Source: Cohnella sp. AR92
GTDB taxonomy: Bacteria; Bacillota; Bacilli; Paenibacillales; Paenibacillaceae
DNA: 64,000 nucleotides
Direction: 5' to 3'
NCBI RefSeq assembly: GCF_003990975.1
Contig: NZ_RZJR01000012.1
Location: forward strand, 176,941-240,940
The notes under the pieces are model-generated. The model was not told the DNA's origin. It saw only the letters and a program-made list of their open reading frames with translations, and made no database searches. The position numbers were made by a program, and so were the translations under genes. Positions 25,619 through 35,878 of this stretch are shown piece after piece (the first letter of the stretch is position 1; every line of letters starts with the position of its first letter).

Positions 25619-26272
25619 ATGATGGATTCCGCTAAGACGGAAGCTCTCAAGAAAGCTCTCCGGCAATCGGCGGCGCAAGCGAGAGACGCCGTTCCGGCGG
25701 AATGGAGAGCCAGCCTGTCTGAAGCGATCTGCGGTTCAATCGTCCGCGAGGTTCTGGAACCGCTTGAATCGCGGCGAGGAACGAAGCTTACGGTCTGTTT
25801 GTACGGGGCCTTCCGTTCCGAGGCAAGTCCGTTCCCTCTGGCGGAACGCTGCTGGGCGGACGGTCATGTCGTGGTGGCTACGCGGGTGAAGGACGATCGC
25901 CAAGGAATGGAGCTGCGCGTCCTGGACAATCCTTCCTCTTGGGGGACAGGTCCATGGGGGGTCCCCGAGCCGGATCCCGCTCGGACGGCCGAATACGAGG
26001 CGGAGGCGCCGATCGACCTGGTTCTGGTGCCGGGGCTGGCCTTCGACGAATTCGGCGGCAGGCTCGGTTACGGCGGCGGGTATTATGATCGATTATATGA
26101 AGCAAGAAGGAAGAACGCTCGTTCTGCCGAATCTACCTTATGGATCGGATTCGCCTACGGCGCGCAGCTCTCGAAGATGAGGCTGCCCAAGGAAGAACAC
26201 GACCTCCCGCTCGACGGATTGGCGACGGAGGACGGAGTCCGATGGTACGACAGGAGGAGTAACGATGGATAA
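25619..26272 (+). CDS. 5-formyltetrahydrofolate cyclo-ligase
   Basis: A 217-aa enzyme (MTHFS, YqgN in Bacillus) that converts 5-formyl-THF to 5,10-methenyl-THF with ATP. The diagnostic C-terminal motif [16 protein letters not shown] is near residues 140-156, preceded by [11 protein letters not shown]; a basic N-terminal helix and the R(A)..AR.. region are as in the family. GGAGGG precedes tandem ATG codons. It begins a run of genes for molybdenum cofactor synthesis and overlaps moaC by 8 bp, so the folate enzyme and the pterin pathway are co-expressed. Confidence 0.92.
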   Translation: MMDSAKTEALKKALRQSAAQARDAVPAEWRASLSEAICGSIVREVLEPLESRRGTKLTVCLYGAFRSEASPFPLAERCWADGHVVVATRVKDDRQGMELRVLDNPSSWGTGPWGVPEPDPARTAEYEAEAPIDLVLVPGLAFDEFGGRLGYGGGYYDRLYEARRKNARSAESTLWIGFAYGAQLSKMRLPKEEHDLPLDGLATEDGVRWYDRRSNDG

Positions 26273-26753
26273 GCTGACTCACTTTAACGAGCAGGGACGC
26301 GCGGTCATGGTGGACGTCTCCGATAAGCCGGTAACGGCCCGTACGGCGGAGGCCGAGACGCGGGTGAAGATGAACGAAGAGACTCTAACGCGAATCCTCG
26401 AGGGATCGGTCGCCAAGGGAGACGTACTGGCCGTCGCGCAGGTCGCGGGGATTCAAGCGGCCAAGCGAACGTCGGACTGGATTCCGATGTGCCATCCGCT
26501 TCCGCTTACCGGCGTCAACATCTCCTTCTCCGATAACGGCAAGGATACGCTTTATATAACCGCATCCGTGAAGACGACCGGCAAGACGGGCGTCGAGATG
26601 GAAGCCCTCACCGCGGTTTCGGCGGCCGCGCTGACGGTATATGACATGTGCAAGGCGCTGCAGAAGGATATGGAGATCGGACCGACTCGCTTGCTCTCCA
26701 AGACCGGAGGCAAGAACGGAGACTACTCGCTTCCGAATCGGATCGAAGAGTAA
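26265..26753 (+). CDS. moaC: Cyclic pyranopterin monophosphate synthase MoaC
   Basis: A 162-aa enzyme forming cPMP in molybdenum cofactor synthesis, acting after MoaA. The family strings are all visible: [47 protein letters not shown] and [25 protein letters not shown] (shown in parts), including the active-site lysine near the SKTGG end. moaA is not in the window. It starts within the folate gene's last codons. Confidence 0.95.
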   Translation: MDKLTHFNEQGRAVMVDVSDKPVTARTAEAETRVKMNEETLTRILEGSVAKGDVLAVAQVAGIQAAKRTSDWIPMCHPLPLTGVNISFSDNGKDTLYITASVKTTGKTGVEMEALTAVSAAALTVYDMCKALQKDMEIGPTRLLSKTGGKNGDYSLPNRIEE

Positions 26754-26785
26754 GGCAGCAAGAAACGATGGGGGAGGGGAAAAGC

Positions 26786-27280
26786 ATGTTCTGGAAGGTA
26801 GGCTTATTGTCGGCTAGCGATAAAGGGTCGCGCGGAGAGAGAGAGGATACCAGCGCCCAAGTCATTCGAGAGCTGGTGGAGGAAGAGCTGGAAGGCGAGA
26901 TCGTCGAATATCGGATCGTTCCGGACGAGAAGGACGAGATCCAAGCGGCACTCATCGAGATGGCGGATTATTTCCAAGCGGATTTGATCCTGACGACGGG
27001 CGGTACCGGGCTGGGACTTCGGGATGTGACGCCGGAAGCGACGCTTATGGTATCGGAGAGAGTCGTGCCCGGCATGGCGGAAGCGATGCGATCCGCCGCC
27101 ATGCAGCGGACCCGGCGGGCCATGCTGTTCCGAGGCGTCGTCGCGATTCGGGCGAATACGCTGATCATTAACCTCCCGGGAGATCCGAAGGGCGTTACCG
27201 AAGCGTTAATGGCGATCATGGATATGATTCCTTCCGCCCTGCTTCAAGTCAAGGGGCTGGGGAGGGACTTCGACGTATGA
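26786..27280 (+). CDS. Molybdenum cofactor biosynthesis protein, MogA/MoaB family
   Basis: A 164-aa protein that adenylylates molybdopterin before metal insertion. TTGGTGLGLRDVTPEA near residues 71-86 and the LPGDPKGV-like end identify the MoCF domain. The ATG at 26786 is preferred over the one at 26768 because GGGGAGGGG lies 6 nt before it. MogA and MoaB cannot be told apart with certainty. It overlaps the next gene by 4 bp. Confidence 0.92.
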   Translation: MFWKVGLLSASDKGSRGEREDTSAQVIRELVEEELEGEIVEYRIVPDEKDEIQAALIEMADYFQADLILTTGGTGLGLRDVTPEATLMVSERVVPGMAEAMRSAAMQRTRRAMLFRGVVAIRANTLIINLPGDPKGVTEALMAIMDMIPSALLQVKGLGRDFDV

Positions 27281-28323
27281 CGGGAGAAGGCGCCGGCTTC
27301 GGGGAAGTCAAGAGAATCGGCAACACCTTGCTTCGCGAAGTGAAGGTGGAAGACGCTGTAGGCATGACCCTTGCGCACGATCTCACGCAGATTCTGCCGG
27401 GCCAATTCAAAGGCCGGCTTTTCCGCAAAGGGCATCGGGTTACCCTAGACGACATCCCGAAGCTGAAGGACATCGGCAAGGAGCATCTGTACGTGATGGA
27501 GCTTGCGGAGGGGGATCTGCACGAGGACGACGCGGCTCTTCGGATGGCGGTCGCCCTTGCGGGGGAGAATTTATCGTTCGGAGAACCCCACGAAGGCAAA
27601 GTGGCGCTCAAAGCTGCGATCTCCGGCTTGGCTTCGATTGCGAAGCCGGTCGTCGACCGGATCAACGCGCTGGGCGATATCGCGCTGGCGACCGTATTGA
27701 ATCACCGCGTCGTGCGAGAGGGCGAATCGATCGCGGCCACGCGGGCGATTCCGCTTATCGTTCCGGAGGAGAAGGTCGCGGAAGTCGAGCGGATTGCCGC
27801 GGAGTACAAGGAGAAGGAAGGAAAGCTTCCGATGTCGGTTCGTCCGATGCGCAAGCTGCGCGCGGGGCTGCTGACGACCGGCAGCGAAGTGTATCACGGC
27901 CGCATCCAGGACAAGTTCGGACCTGCGGTCGTGCGCAAGCTGGCCGAGTACGGTTCCGAGGTCGCCGAACAACGCTTCGCTCCGGACGACCGGGAGACCA
28001 TCGCCCTGCACATTCACTATTTTCTGGAGCAAGGGTATGATATGATATTGGTGACTGGAGGCATGTCCGTCGATCCGGACGACCGCACTCCGGGCGCGAT
28101 CGCGGACGCGGGGACGGACATCGTCAGCTACGGCACGCCGATGCTTCCCGGCTCGATGCTGCTGTTCGGCTATCTAAGAGGCATCCCGATCTTCGGGCTG
28201 CCAGGCTGCGTCATGCATGATCCTTATACGTCCTTCGACGTCTTGCTGCCGCGGGTACTCGCCGGAGATATCCTCGTTCGGGAGGACATCGTCGGGATGG
28301 GATACGGCGGCTTGCATCGTTAG
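27277..28323 (+). CDS. MoeA-like molybdopterin-binding protein (short form)
   Basis: A 348-aa protein with an N-terminal MoeA-like segment (AVGMTLAHDLTQILPG...FRKGHRV, residues about 25-60), a helical middle and a C-terminal MoCF domain (about 195-340: RAGLLTTGSEVYHGRI, LVTGGMSVDPDDRTPGAI, FGLPGC). True MoeA is about 400 aa with a fourth domain; this shorter relative lacks it. Its role is probably molybdenum insertion or handling of the activated pterin. It overlaps the mogA/moaB gene by 4 bp and ends 10 bp before the tatA promoter's -10. Confidence 0.85.
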   Translation: MTGEGAGFGEVKRIGNTLLREVKVEDAVGMTLAHDLTQILPGQFKGRLFRKGHRVTLDDIPKLKDIGKEHLYVMELAEGDLHEDDAALRMAVALAGENLSFGEPHEGKVALKAAISGLASIAKPVVDRINALGDIALATVLNHRVVREGESIAATRAIPLIVPEEKVAEVERIAAEYKEKEGKLPMSVRPMRKLRAGLLTTGSEVYHGRIQDKFGPAVVRKLAEYGSEVAEQRFAPDDRETIALHIHYFLEQGYDMILVTGGMSVDPDDRTPGAIADAGTDIVSYGTPMLPGSMLLFGYLRGIPIFGLPGCVMHDPYTSFDVLLPRVLAGDILVREDIVGMGYGGLHR

Positions 28324-28339
28324 TAGACAGGGCTATAAT
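28312..28339 (+). promoter_or_regulatory. Sigma-A-type promoter before tatA
   Basis: TTGCAT, 16 nt, TATAAT, 49 bp upstream of the tatA start. It could uncouple tatAC from the Moco genes. Confidence 0.55.
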
Positions 28340-28387
28340 AGTTACAGAAGCTAGCTATCACCAAGTGAGGGAACAGGAGGCGTTACG

Positions 28388-28639
28388 ATGGGTGGCATCG
28401 GCGCTACAGGATTCATTCTGCTCGTGATTGTTGCATTGCTGTTGTTCGGACCTAACAAGCTGCCGGAGCTGGGCAAGGCGTTCGGCAAGACCCTTCGCGA
28501 ATTCAAGAAGGGCGCGAACGGCATTATGGACGACGAACCCGCTGCGGCGCCTCGCCGCGTGGAAGTCGCCGCATCGGATGCCGGCGGTCATGAAGTCGTC
28601 GTCGAGCAGCCAAGAGCGGAGAGACGTCTTCCGGAATAA
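28388..28639 (+). CDS. tatA: Sec-independent translocase subunit TatA
   Basis: An 83-aa membrane protein that forms the pore of the twin-arginine translocase. One N-terminal helix (GFILLVIVALLLFGPNKLPEL) is followed by the amphipathic helix GKAFGKTLREFKKG and an acidic tail, the canonical TatA/E pattern with the FGPNKLPELG hinge. AGGAGG precedes the ATG. It pairs with tatC downstream, from which a hairpin at 28660 separates it. Confidence 0.95.
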   Translation: MGGIGATGFILLVIVALLLFGPNKLPELGKAFGKTLREFKKGANGIMDDEPAAAPRRVEVAASDAGGHEVVVEQPRAERRLPE

Positions 28640-28659
28640 GATCAACGGTACGAAGAAGA

Positions 28660-28684
28660 GGGCGGCTTGCCTCAGAAGCCGCCC
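28660..28684 (+). promoter_or_regulatory. Intercistronic hairpin between tatA and tatC
   Basis: GGGCGGCTT and AAGCCGCCC form a perfect 9-bp stem around a 7-nt loop, without a T-run. It may lower tatC relative to tatA, a ratio that is unequal in known Tat systems; inferred. Confidence 0.55.
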
Positions 28685-28713
28685 TGATTGCTTGTCAGGG
28701 AGGATTCGCACAT

Positions 28714-29526
28714 ATGGCGACAGAAGGCACGGGCTCGCGCGGCGCTTCTAAGGAAGGCGGCTGGATGCCGATAATGGCTCACATCGGTGAGCTTCGCAAG
28801 AGAGTGATCGTCGTGCTGATCGTGTTCGTGCTCGGAGTAGTAGGCGGCTTGTTCTGCGCGAAGCCGATCTTCGATTATCTGGTCGAGAATACGCCGGCAG
28901 GTCGCATCGAATTGCATGCTTTCTCGCCGTGGGATGCTATCGGCTTGTATATGAAACTAGCTTTCATCGTCTCCTTCGTAGTGGCGATTCCGTTCACGAT
29001 CTTTCAGCTGTGGTCCTTCGTCAAGCCGGCGCTCGGAGAGAAGGAACAGCGGGCTACGCTTCGTTATGTCCCCGGAGCCTTGTTCATGTTCCTGGCGGGA
29101 TTGGCATTCGCCTATTACATCGTGTTTCCGATGGCTTACGGCTTTACCGAAGGGTTGACGCACAAGATGGGCATCGATTCGATGTACGGGGTCAATCAAT
29201 ATTTCTCCTTTATGTTCAATATCGTCTTTCCGTTAGGCGTCTTGTTCGAACTGCCCGTCGTGATTCTTTTCTTAACCCGGATCGGCATCCTGAATCCGAT
29301 CGTCCTGAAGAAAATCCGCAGGGTCGCATGGTTCCTCATGATCTTGGTCGGCGTAGTCATTACCCCGCCGGACGTCATCTCCGATCTGCTCGTGGCGCTT
29401 CCTCTTGTCGCGCTGTATGAAATCAGCGTGTTTCTCTCGAACATGGCCTTCAAGCAGCGTCAAGCGAAGCTGCGGGCGATGGAGCTGGAGGACGAAGAAG
29501 ATTATCGAGGCGCTGCTCGAACATGA
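28714..29526 (+). CDS. tatC: Sec-independent translocase subunit TatC
   Basis: A 270-aa six-helix protein that recognises twin-arginine signal peptides. HIGELRKRVIVVLIVFV near residue 23 is the conserved N-terminal motif. LPVVILFLTRIGIL and FLMILVGVVITPPDVISDLL occur later, and TatC's essential Glu lies in HIGELRKR. The start follows GGGAGG. The association with Moco genes suggests export of a molybdoenzyme that is folded in the cytoplasm. Confidence 0.96.
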   Translation: MATEGTGSRGASKEGGWMPIMAHIGELRKRVIVVLIVFVLGVVGGLFCAKPIFDYLVENTPAGRIELHAFSPWDAIGLYMKLAFIVSFVVAIPFTIFQLWSFVKPALGEKEQRATLRYVPGALFMFLAGLAFAYYIVFPMAYGFTEGLTHKMGIDSMYGVNQYFSFMFNIVFPLGVLFELPVVILFLTRIGILNPIVLKKIRRVAWFLMILVGVVITPPDVISDLLVALPLVALYEISVFLSNMAFKQRQAKLRAMELEDEEDYRGAART

Positions 29527-29548
29527 GCGAATAGCCGGAATGGCAAAG

Positions 29549-29594
29549 CCCGCAGGCGCGGCCCGATAAGGGGCGGCGCCTGCGGTTTTTTTTG
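29549..29594 (+). terminator. Terminator of the tat operon
   Basis: CCGCAGGCGC pairs with GCGCCTGCGG around a GC-rich loop and is followed by eight T. Confidence 0.92.
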
Positions 29595-29647
29595 AGGGAT
29601 TCGGAATTTAGGGGTTCCAAGCTTTGGCGTTATCTTCGTCACCGCTC

Positions 29648-29838
29648 TGTAACGGAAATTTGAGACGCTTAGGTGAGCGATATCGCCGCTTTTGAATTTT
29701 AACGGAATTTAGAGACGCTTATTCGGCTTGTTTTTTGGTTTATGGGGACTTTTCTCCGTGTAAGGGTCTCGAATTTCCTTTAGAGAGAGAAAGGCGGTTT
29801 TCGAGGCCGATAAGGGTCGTAAATTTCCGTTACAGAAA
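29648..29838. repeat. 50-bp-period repeat, two direct and two inverted copies (family C)
   Basis: TAACGGAAATTTGAGACGCTTA near 29648 (in two halves TAACGGAAATTT and GAGACGCTTA) recurs 50 bp later. Then the reverse form (TAAGGGTC.. to ..TTTCCGTTA) appears twice, near 29761 and 29811, again 50 bp apart. The block is thus a loose inverted repeat. It shows no coding potential. Confidence 0.7.
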
Positions 29839-29843
29839 ATCAG

Positions 29844-30105
29844 AGTGCCGGAGTGTGGAGTGTCAGAGTGTCAGAGTATCGGTGTGCCAGCGTCGGTGTG
29901 CCGGAGTGTTGGAGCGTCGGAGTACCGGGAGTGCCGGAGTGTCTGTAGTGCCGGAGTGTCGGAGTGTCGGAGTGTCGGAGTGTCGGAGTGTCAGAGTGTC
30001 AAAGTATCGGTGTGCCAGCGTCGGTGTGCCGGAGTGTTGGAGTCGGAGTGTTGGAGTGCCGGAGTGCCGGAGTGTCTGTAGTGCCGGAGTATAGGAGCGT
30101 CGGAG
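29844..30105. repeat. Degenerate 8-bp minisatellite with a roughly 130-bp higher-order repeat
   Basis: Mostly CGGAGTGT units and variants (CAGAGTGT, CGGTGTGC, CTGTAGTG). A longer block starting CAGAGTGTCAGAGTATCGG at about 29863 recurs near 29990. The intergenic region tatC-chemoreceptor (29527-30305) otherwise holds a possible extended -10 TGGTACACT near 30217 for the downstream gene. Confidence 0.8.
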
Positions 30106-30305
30106 GGAGCGCTAGGCGTTTCCGGCAACCGGAAAACGGAGCCGGGGGGAGAGGCGGGTAACGAGCGGGAATCGACCTAAATGCCTATTTTTCGATATTC
30201 CAAGGAATGGATTTATGGTACACTAGGAACACATGCATGACAGCGTTTACATAGTAAACCTCATAATTTCTTGCTGTTGTTCGAATGTCGAAGGGGGACG
30301 TTGGG

Positions 30306-31586
30306 ATGGAGAAATCGGGAATGGGATTGGGAAGAAAGGCGCAGCTGCTGTTCCTGGGAGTCAGCTTGCTTCAATTGGTCAGCGCCGGACTTGTCATTAC
30401 GGGCGTTAACATGTCGTCGAACAAGGCTCTTGTCATTCTGGTATCGGTTATAGCGGTTGCGAGCATCGCCGTCGTCGGGTGGGCGGTCCGGCATCTGAAC
30501 AAGTCGGTCATCGATCAGATCGGCAACGTGACGGGAGCGCTGAAGAACATCTCGTCGCCGAACGGAGGAGACCTGACCAGGCGAATCGTCGTACAAACCA
30601 AGGACGAAGCGGGCGATCTGGCCAGCGCGGCCAACGTCATGCTGGACAGCCTTCAGAAGATGATGAAGGAACTGAGGGGAAGCACGGCGGAGCTGGCGGC
30701 AGCCGCCATCCAACTGAAGCAAGGGGCGGACGAGAACGCTCGCGTGAGCGGGGAAGTGTCCCGAGCGGTGGAGAAGGTGGCCTCGGGAACGGCTACCCAA
30801 GTGGCGAAGTCGCAGCAGATCTCGGCAGTCATGCAAGAGACAAGGGAAGGATTGGGCCAGGTCGCCGCCACGACGACGGGTGCCTCCGACGCAGCCGTCT
30901 CCACGCGCAGCCGGGCGGAGGGAGGAGCGGCGCAGCTTCAGACCGCTTCTAAGGATATCCGGGAGGTAGAGGCCTCCTTCCGTTTGCTGCAGGAGATGGT
31001 TAGAAGCTTGAACCAGAAGTCCGAGCAAGTGCTGGAGGTCATCGGTTATATCTCCGAGGTGTCCAATCAGACGCACTTGCTCGCCCTTAACGCGGCGATC
31101 GAGGCCGCCCGGGCCGGGGAGCATGGAAGAGGCTTCGCGGTGGTTGCCGGCGAGATCCGCAAGCTGGCCGACCAGACGCAGCAATCCGCCGTGCAGATCG
31201 GAGATACGCTTCAGTCCATGTCGCAGGATATCGCGGACGCGGCAATCAAGTTCGAAGCCAACTCGGAGCAGGTGTACGGAGCGGTATCCGGCATGAAGCA
31301 GGCGGAGGAATCGTTCAACGGAATCGTCGGAGAAGTCAGCACGCTGAGCAGCAACATTATCGAAGCGGCGGCATCCATCGAGCAGATGTCGGCCGGAAGC
31401 GAGTCGGTTGTGCTGTCCATCCAGGATATCGGACGGGTGACGGAGGAGACCGCTTCGTTCACGGAGCAGGTCGCATCCATGACCCTGCAGCAGACCAAGT
31501 CGAGCGGCGCGATGGCGGAGACGGCGGACAAGCTGAGCGAGATGGCTTCCCGGCTCAAGGCGATGGCCGGACACTTCCGGACGTGA
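30306..31586 (+). CDS. Methyl-accepting chemotaxis protein without an external sensor domain
   Basis: A 426-aa signalling protein. Two N-terminal membrane helices (around residues 12-32 and 40-62) are joined by only a few residues (NMSSNK), so no periplasm-side ligand domain exists. A HAMP-like region follows, then a long coiled coil with the signalling tip [20 protein letters not shown] and [13 protein letters not shown]. It resembles Bacillus HemAT/YfmS-type or internal sensors only in lacking an outer domain. The ATG at 30306 is chosen because GAAGGGGGA lies before it; an ATG at 30285 is possible. Its signal could be membrane state or a bound cytoplasmic partner. Confidence 0.85.
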   Translation: MEKSGMGLGRKAQLLFLGVSLLQLVSAGLVITGVNMSSNKALVILVSVIAVASIAVVGWAVRHLNKSVIDQIGNVTGALKNISSPNGGDLTRRIVVQTKDEAGDLASAANVMLDSLQKMMKELRGSTAELAAAAIQLKQGADENARVSGEVSRAVEKVASGTATQVAKSQQISAVMQETREGLGQVAATTTGASDAAVSTRSRAEGGAAQLQTASKDIREVEASFRLLQEMVRSLNQKSEQVLEVIGYISEVSNQTHLLALNAAIEAARAGEHGRGFAVVAGEIRKLADQTQQSAVQIGDTLQSMSQDIADAAIKFEANSEQVYGAVSGMKQAEESFNGIVGEVSTLSSNIIEAAASIEQMSAGSESVVLSIQDIGRVTEETASFTEQVASMTLQQTKSSGAMAETADKLSEMASRLKAMAGHFRT

Positions 31587-31632
31587 ATGTTTCGACGAAG
31601 CTTGGGATAGAATGGAAAACGAGCGCGACTGC

Positions 31633-31667
31633 GCAGACCCGGGATAACGATCGGGTCTGCTTTTTTT
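31633..31667 (+). terminator. Terminator of the chemoreceptor gene
   Basis: GCAGACCCG and CGGGTCTGC form a 9-bp stem followed by seven T. Confidence 0.92.
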
Positions 31668-31680
31668 AACGGAAAAGGGC

Positions 31681-31709
31681 TTGAAAACCAAACGCAAAAT
31701 CAGTATCAT
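31681..31709 (+). promoter_or_regulatory. Sigma-A promoter of groESL
   Basis: TTGAAA, 17 nt, TATCAT, directly upstream of the CIRCE operator. Confidence 0.75.
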
Positions 31710-31721
31710 AAGAGATGGTTA

Positions 31722-31748
31722 TTAGCACTTTACATCAACGAGTGCTAA
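31722..31748 (+). promoter_or_regulatory. CIRCE operator (HrcA binding site)
   Basis: TTAGCACTT-N9-GAGTGCTAA, one mismatch from the consensus TTAGCACTC-N9-GAGTGCTAA. HrcA repression, relieved by heat shock through GroEL titration, is expected. Confidence 0.95.
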
Positions 31749-31805
31749 CAGGTGGCGAATCCCACCATATTAACAATGAACCTATTCACAAAGGAGGCTT
31801 TTTTC

Positions 31806-32090
31806 ATGATCAAACCTTTGGGTGATCGCGTACTTGTTGAAGCGAGTGCCAAGGAAGAAAAAACCGCAAGCGGTATCGTCCTGCCGGACACGGCGAAGGA
31901 GAAGCCGCAAGAAGGAACTATCGTCGCGGTGGGCAGCGGCTCGCTGAACAAAGACGGAGCTCGCGTAGCGCTTGAAGTCAAAGTGGGAGACCGTGTATTG
32001 TTCTCCAAGTATGCAGGAACGGAAATCAAGTACGAAGGCAAAGAGTACTTGATTATGAAGGAAAGCGACATTCACGCCATCGTAGGCTAA
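31806..32090 (+). CDS. groES: Co-chaperonin GroES
   Basis: The 94-aa lid of the GroEL chaperonin. It has the N-terminal [11 protein letters not shown], the mobile loop with [19 protein letters not shown] (residues about 18-36) and the C-terminal [21 protein letters not shown] lies before the ATG at 31806. It is the first gene of the CIRCE-controlled groESL operon, with groEL 75 bp downstream. Confidence 0.98.
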   Translation: MIKPLGDRVLVEASAKEEKTASGIVLPDTAKEKPQEGTIVAVGSGSLNKDGARVALEVKVGDRVLFSKYAGTEIKYEGKEYLIMKESDIHAIVG

Positions 32091-32111
32091 TCCCTGCGAA
32101 GGACGACATAA

Positions 32112-33803
<1,692 letters not shown>

Positions 33804-33844
33804 TCGAAGCTCCAAGGGCTTCAAACCGAAGTCCAAACAACATA

Positions 33845-33885
33845 GAGAGATGGACCGAGGGCGACCTCGGTTCATCTCTTTTTGT
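33845..33885 (+). terminator. Terminator of groESL
   Basis: AGAGATG.ACCGAGG pairs with CCTCGGT.CATCTCT and runs into TTTTTGTTTT. Confidence 0.9.
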
Positions 33886-33921
33886 TTTGGAGGGAATGAC
33901 CGATTCGGTCCTTAAACGAAG

Positions 33922-33970
33922 AAAATCGCCAGTCCATCGTCTAAGCTTCAGACGGAGGACTGGCGATTTC
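33922..33970 (-). terminator. Terminator of the minus-strand chemoreceptor gene
   Basis: On the minus strand AAATCGCCAGTCC pairs with GGACTGGCGATTT and is followed by TTTTCTT. It may also serve groEL on the other strand. Confidence 0.82.
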
Positions 33971-33981
33971 GTATTTCGTTT

Positions 33982-35712
33982 TTACAGCTTGAACTGGCTG
34001 ACGGACGCCTTCAGGCTATTGACGACCGTCTGCAGCTGGTCGGCCGCGTGAGAGATGCTCTCGCCGAGAGCAAGCTGCTCTTCGGTTGCGGCGGCGACGG
34101 TCTGCGCCTTGCCCGCTACCTCGCGGGAAGAGTTGGTCGACTGCTCCATGCTGGCGGCAACCTCTTCCGAGCTGGCGGACATCTGCTCCGTGATGGCGGA
34201 GGTCTCGTGCACCTGCTCGACGACTCTCCGGACGGCTTCGTGGATGCTGGAGAAGTCTTCGGCGACGTCTTCCATCAGAGCGCTGCCCTTCTGAGCCTGG
34301 GTGACCGTTCCGGCCATGAAGGACGAGGCGCGGCTGATCTCGTCGCGGGTCTCGTTGATCAGGGTGCTGATGACCTCCGCGGACTCGAGCGAGCCGGCGG
34401 CCAGCTTGCGGATCTCTTGAGCGACGACGGCGAACCCTCTGCCGTGCTCGCCGGCCCTTGCCGCTTCGATGGAAGCGTTCAAGGAGAGAATGTTGGTTTG
34501 GTTGGCGAAGTCGGTGATATTCTCCGTAATCTCGCCGATCTTGTCCGACTTGTCGTTCAGGTTGGCGACGATGGCGGACAATGCTTGGATGGCTTGCATA
34601 ATCTCATCGAGCTGCTGCTTCAGGCTTAGCATGTGCTCGTTGCCTTCGTCGACTTGACCGGCGGCCGTCATCGACAGATCGGAGATGGAATTCGTGTTCT
34701 CCGCGATTCGCTGGATGCCGGCGGACATCTCTTCGACAGCGCGGCTTGTCTCCTCCGCGATAGTCGCCTGCACCTCGACCTGCGAGGTCACTTCTTGAAT
34801 GTTCTCGGCGACATGATTGGTCGTCGCGGCCGATTCCTTGGCGCTCACCGACAGCTCGACGGCGGACGCGGAAACGCTCTGGGTGTTGTTCGAGATCTTG
34901 GTGACCAGCTCGCGAATCCTCTCGATCATCGTATCCATCGAGCGGTTCAGCTCGCCGAATTCATCCTTGGCGTACTTGGGCATTCTCTCGAAGTGAAGAT
35001 TGCCTCCGGCCACCATCTTCGTCTTGCTCTGAAGATTGCTGATCGTTTGATTCAGATGGCGAAGCGTGTAGAAGCCGACGGTAATGATCGCGATCCATTC
35101 GATGAAGAGCACGATGTACATGCTCCACGTATCCGTTTTCTTCTTGTCGTTAATGGCGATGGTCTCGGCCTGGATATATTGATCCAGCAGATCGCTTAGG
35201 ATGTCGATCCCTTTGCGGCTATCGGAGAAGATCGCGCTAAGGGCGATCTCGTCTTCCGCCTTCACGGGAGAACGATTCTGGATATTGGCAGACGCTTGCT
35301 TGGACCAAGCCTCGAAGCCGTTCTCGTATTGAGTGAATGCATCCGCCGCGGTCTTCTGGCTTCCGCTTTCGACGAAGTCGAGCAGTCCGGCTTTGCCGAG
35401 GATCGTCTTGGCTTGCCCGATCCGTTCGTTCACTTGGCCGATGTTCTCGTTAAAATCATTGAGCTTCGCTTCGTAGTTCTCGTCCGAAAGCTCGGCCAAG
35501 CGAATAAGATCGTAATCGTCGATCGCCTGATAGAAGTCGCGGTCTGCGTTAACGATAAGATTGTTCGCCTTGTAAGAGACCTCATACAGACTATTGTTAA
35601 GCCGCTTGATGTTCGATGAGTTAAGGCTCAGCAGATAAAAAGCGGTTGCCACGAACAGAATGATAGGAACCAGGAACAGCAGCGCTAACCTTACTTTGAC
35701 GGACAAGTACAT
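33982..35712 (-). CDS. Methyl-accepting chemotaxis protein with four-helix-bundle sensor
   Basis: A 576-aa transmembrane chemoreceptor. The first helix is [20 protein letters not shown] (residues about 9-29). An outer, mostly helical domain (about 30-195) has the look of a four-helix-bundle sensor, and a second helix lies near 200-220. HAMP and the methylation helices follow, with the tip [21 protein letters not shown] and [14 protein letters not shown] candidate flagellar sigma-D promoter lies about 60 bp upstream. The ligand is unknown. Confidence 0.93.
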   Translation of the reverse strand: MYLSVKVRLALLFLVPIILFVATAFYLLSLNSSNIKRLNNSLYEVSYKANNLIVNADRDFYQAIDDYDLIRLAELSDENYEAKLNDFNENIGQVNERIGQAKTILGKAGLLDFVESGSQKTAADAFTQYENGFEAWSKQASANIQNRSPVKAEDEIALSAIFSDSRKGIDILSDLLDQYIQAETIAINDKKKTDTWSMYIVLFIEWIAIITVGFYTLRHLNQTISNLQSKTKMVAGGNLHFERMPKYAKDEFGELNRSMDTMIERIRELVTKISNNTQSVSASAVELSVSAKESAATTNHVAENIQEVTSQVEVQATIAEETSRAVEEMSAGIQRIAENTNSISDLSMTAAGQVDEGNEHMLSLKQQLDEIMQAIQALSAIVANLNDKSDKIGEITENITDFANQTNILSLNASIEAARAGEHGRGFAVVAQEIRKLAAGSLESAEVISTLINETRDEISRASSFMAGTVTQAQKGSALMEDVAEDFSSIHEAVRRVVEQVHETSAITEQMSASSEEVAASMEQSTNSSREVAGKAQTVAAATEEQLALGESISHAADQLQTVVNSLKASVSQFKL

Positions 35713-35766
35713 GAATTTTCTCCCCTTAATGGCGATGATAGATCTATTCGTGATGCGGTAGATAAT

Positions 35767-35792
35767 ATATCGGTATTACGGAGCTTTTTGTA
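35767..35792 (-). promoter_or_regulatory. Candidate sigma-D (motility) promoter
   Basis: On the minus strand TACA, 14 nt, ACCGATAT. The motility consensus is TAAA-N14-16-GCCGATAT, so each box has one mismatch. It fits a chemoreceptor gene. Confidence 0.45.
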
Positions 35793-35830
35793 GAGCACTT
35801 TCCGAAAATAGGCTGCCGAAAAGGCCTATC

Positions 35831-35870
35831 CAAAAAAAGACAGGAGCTTCCCGCGGGAAGACTCCTGTTT
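35831..35870 (-). terminator. Terminator of the kinase-like gene
   Basis: On the minus strand AACAGGAG/CTCCTGT with an inner CTTCCCGCGGGAAG palindrome, followed by seven T. Confidence 0.9.
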
Positions 35871-35878
35871 GCCGTCTC

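Noticed and set aside
29735..30161. Cys/Val/Ser-rich frames in the minisatellite
   Set aside because: Low-complexity translations of 8-bp repeats; no Shine-Dalgarno and no family.
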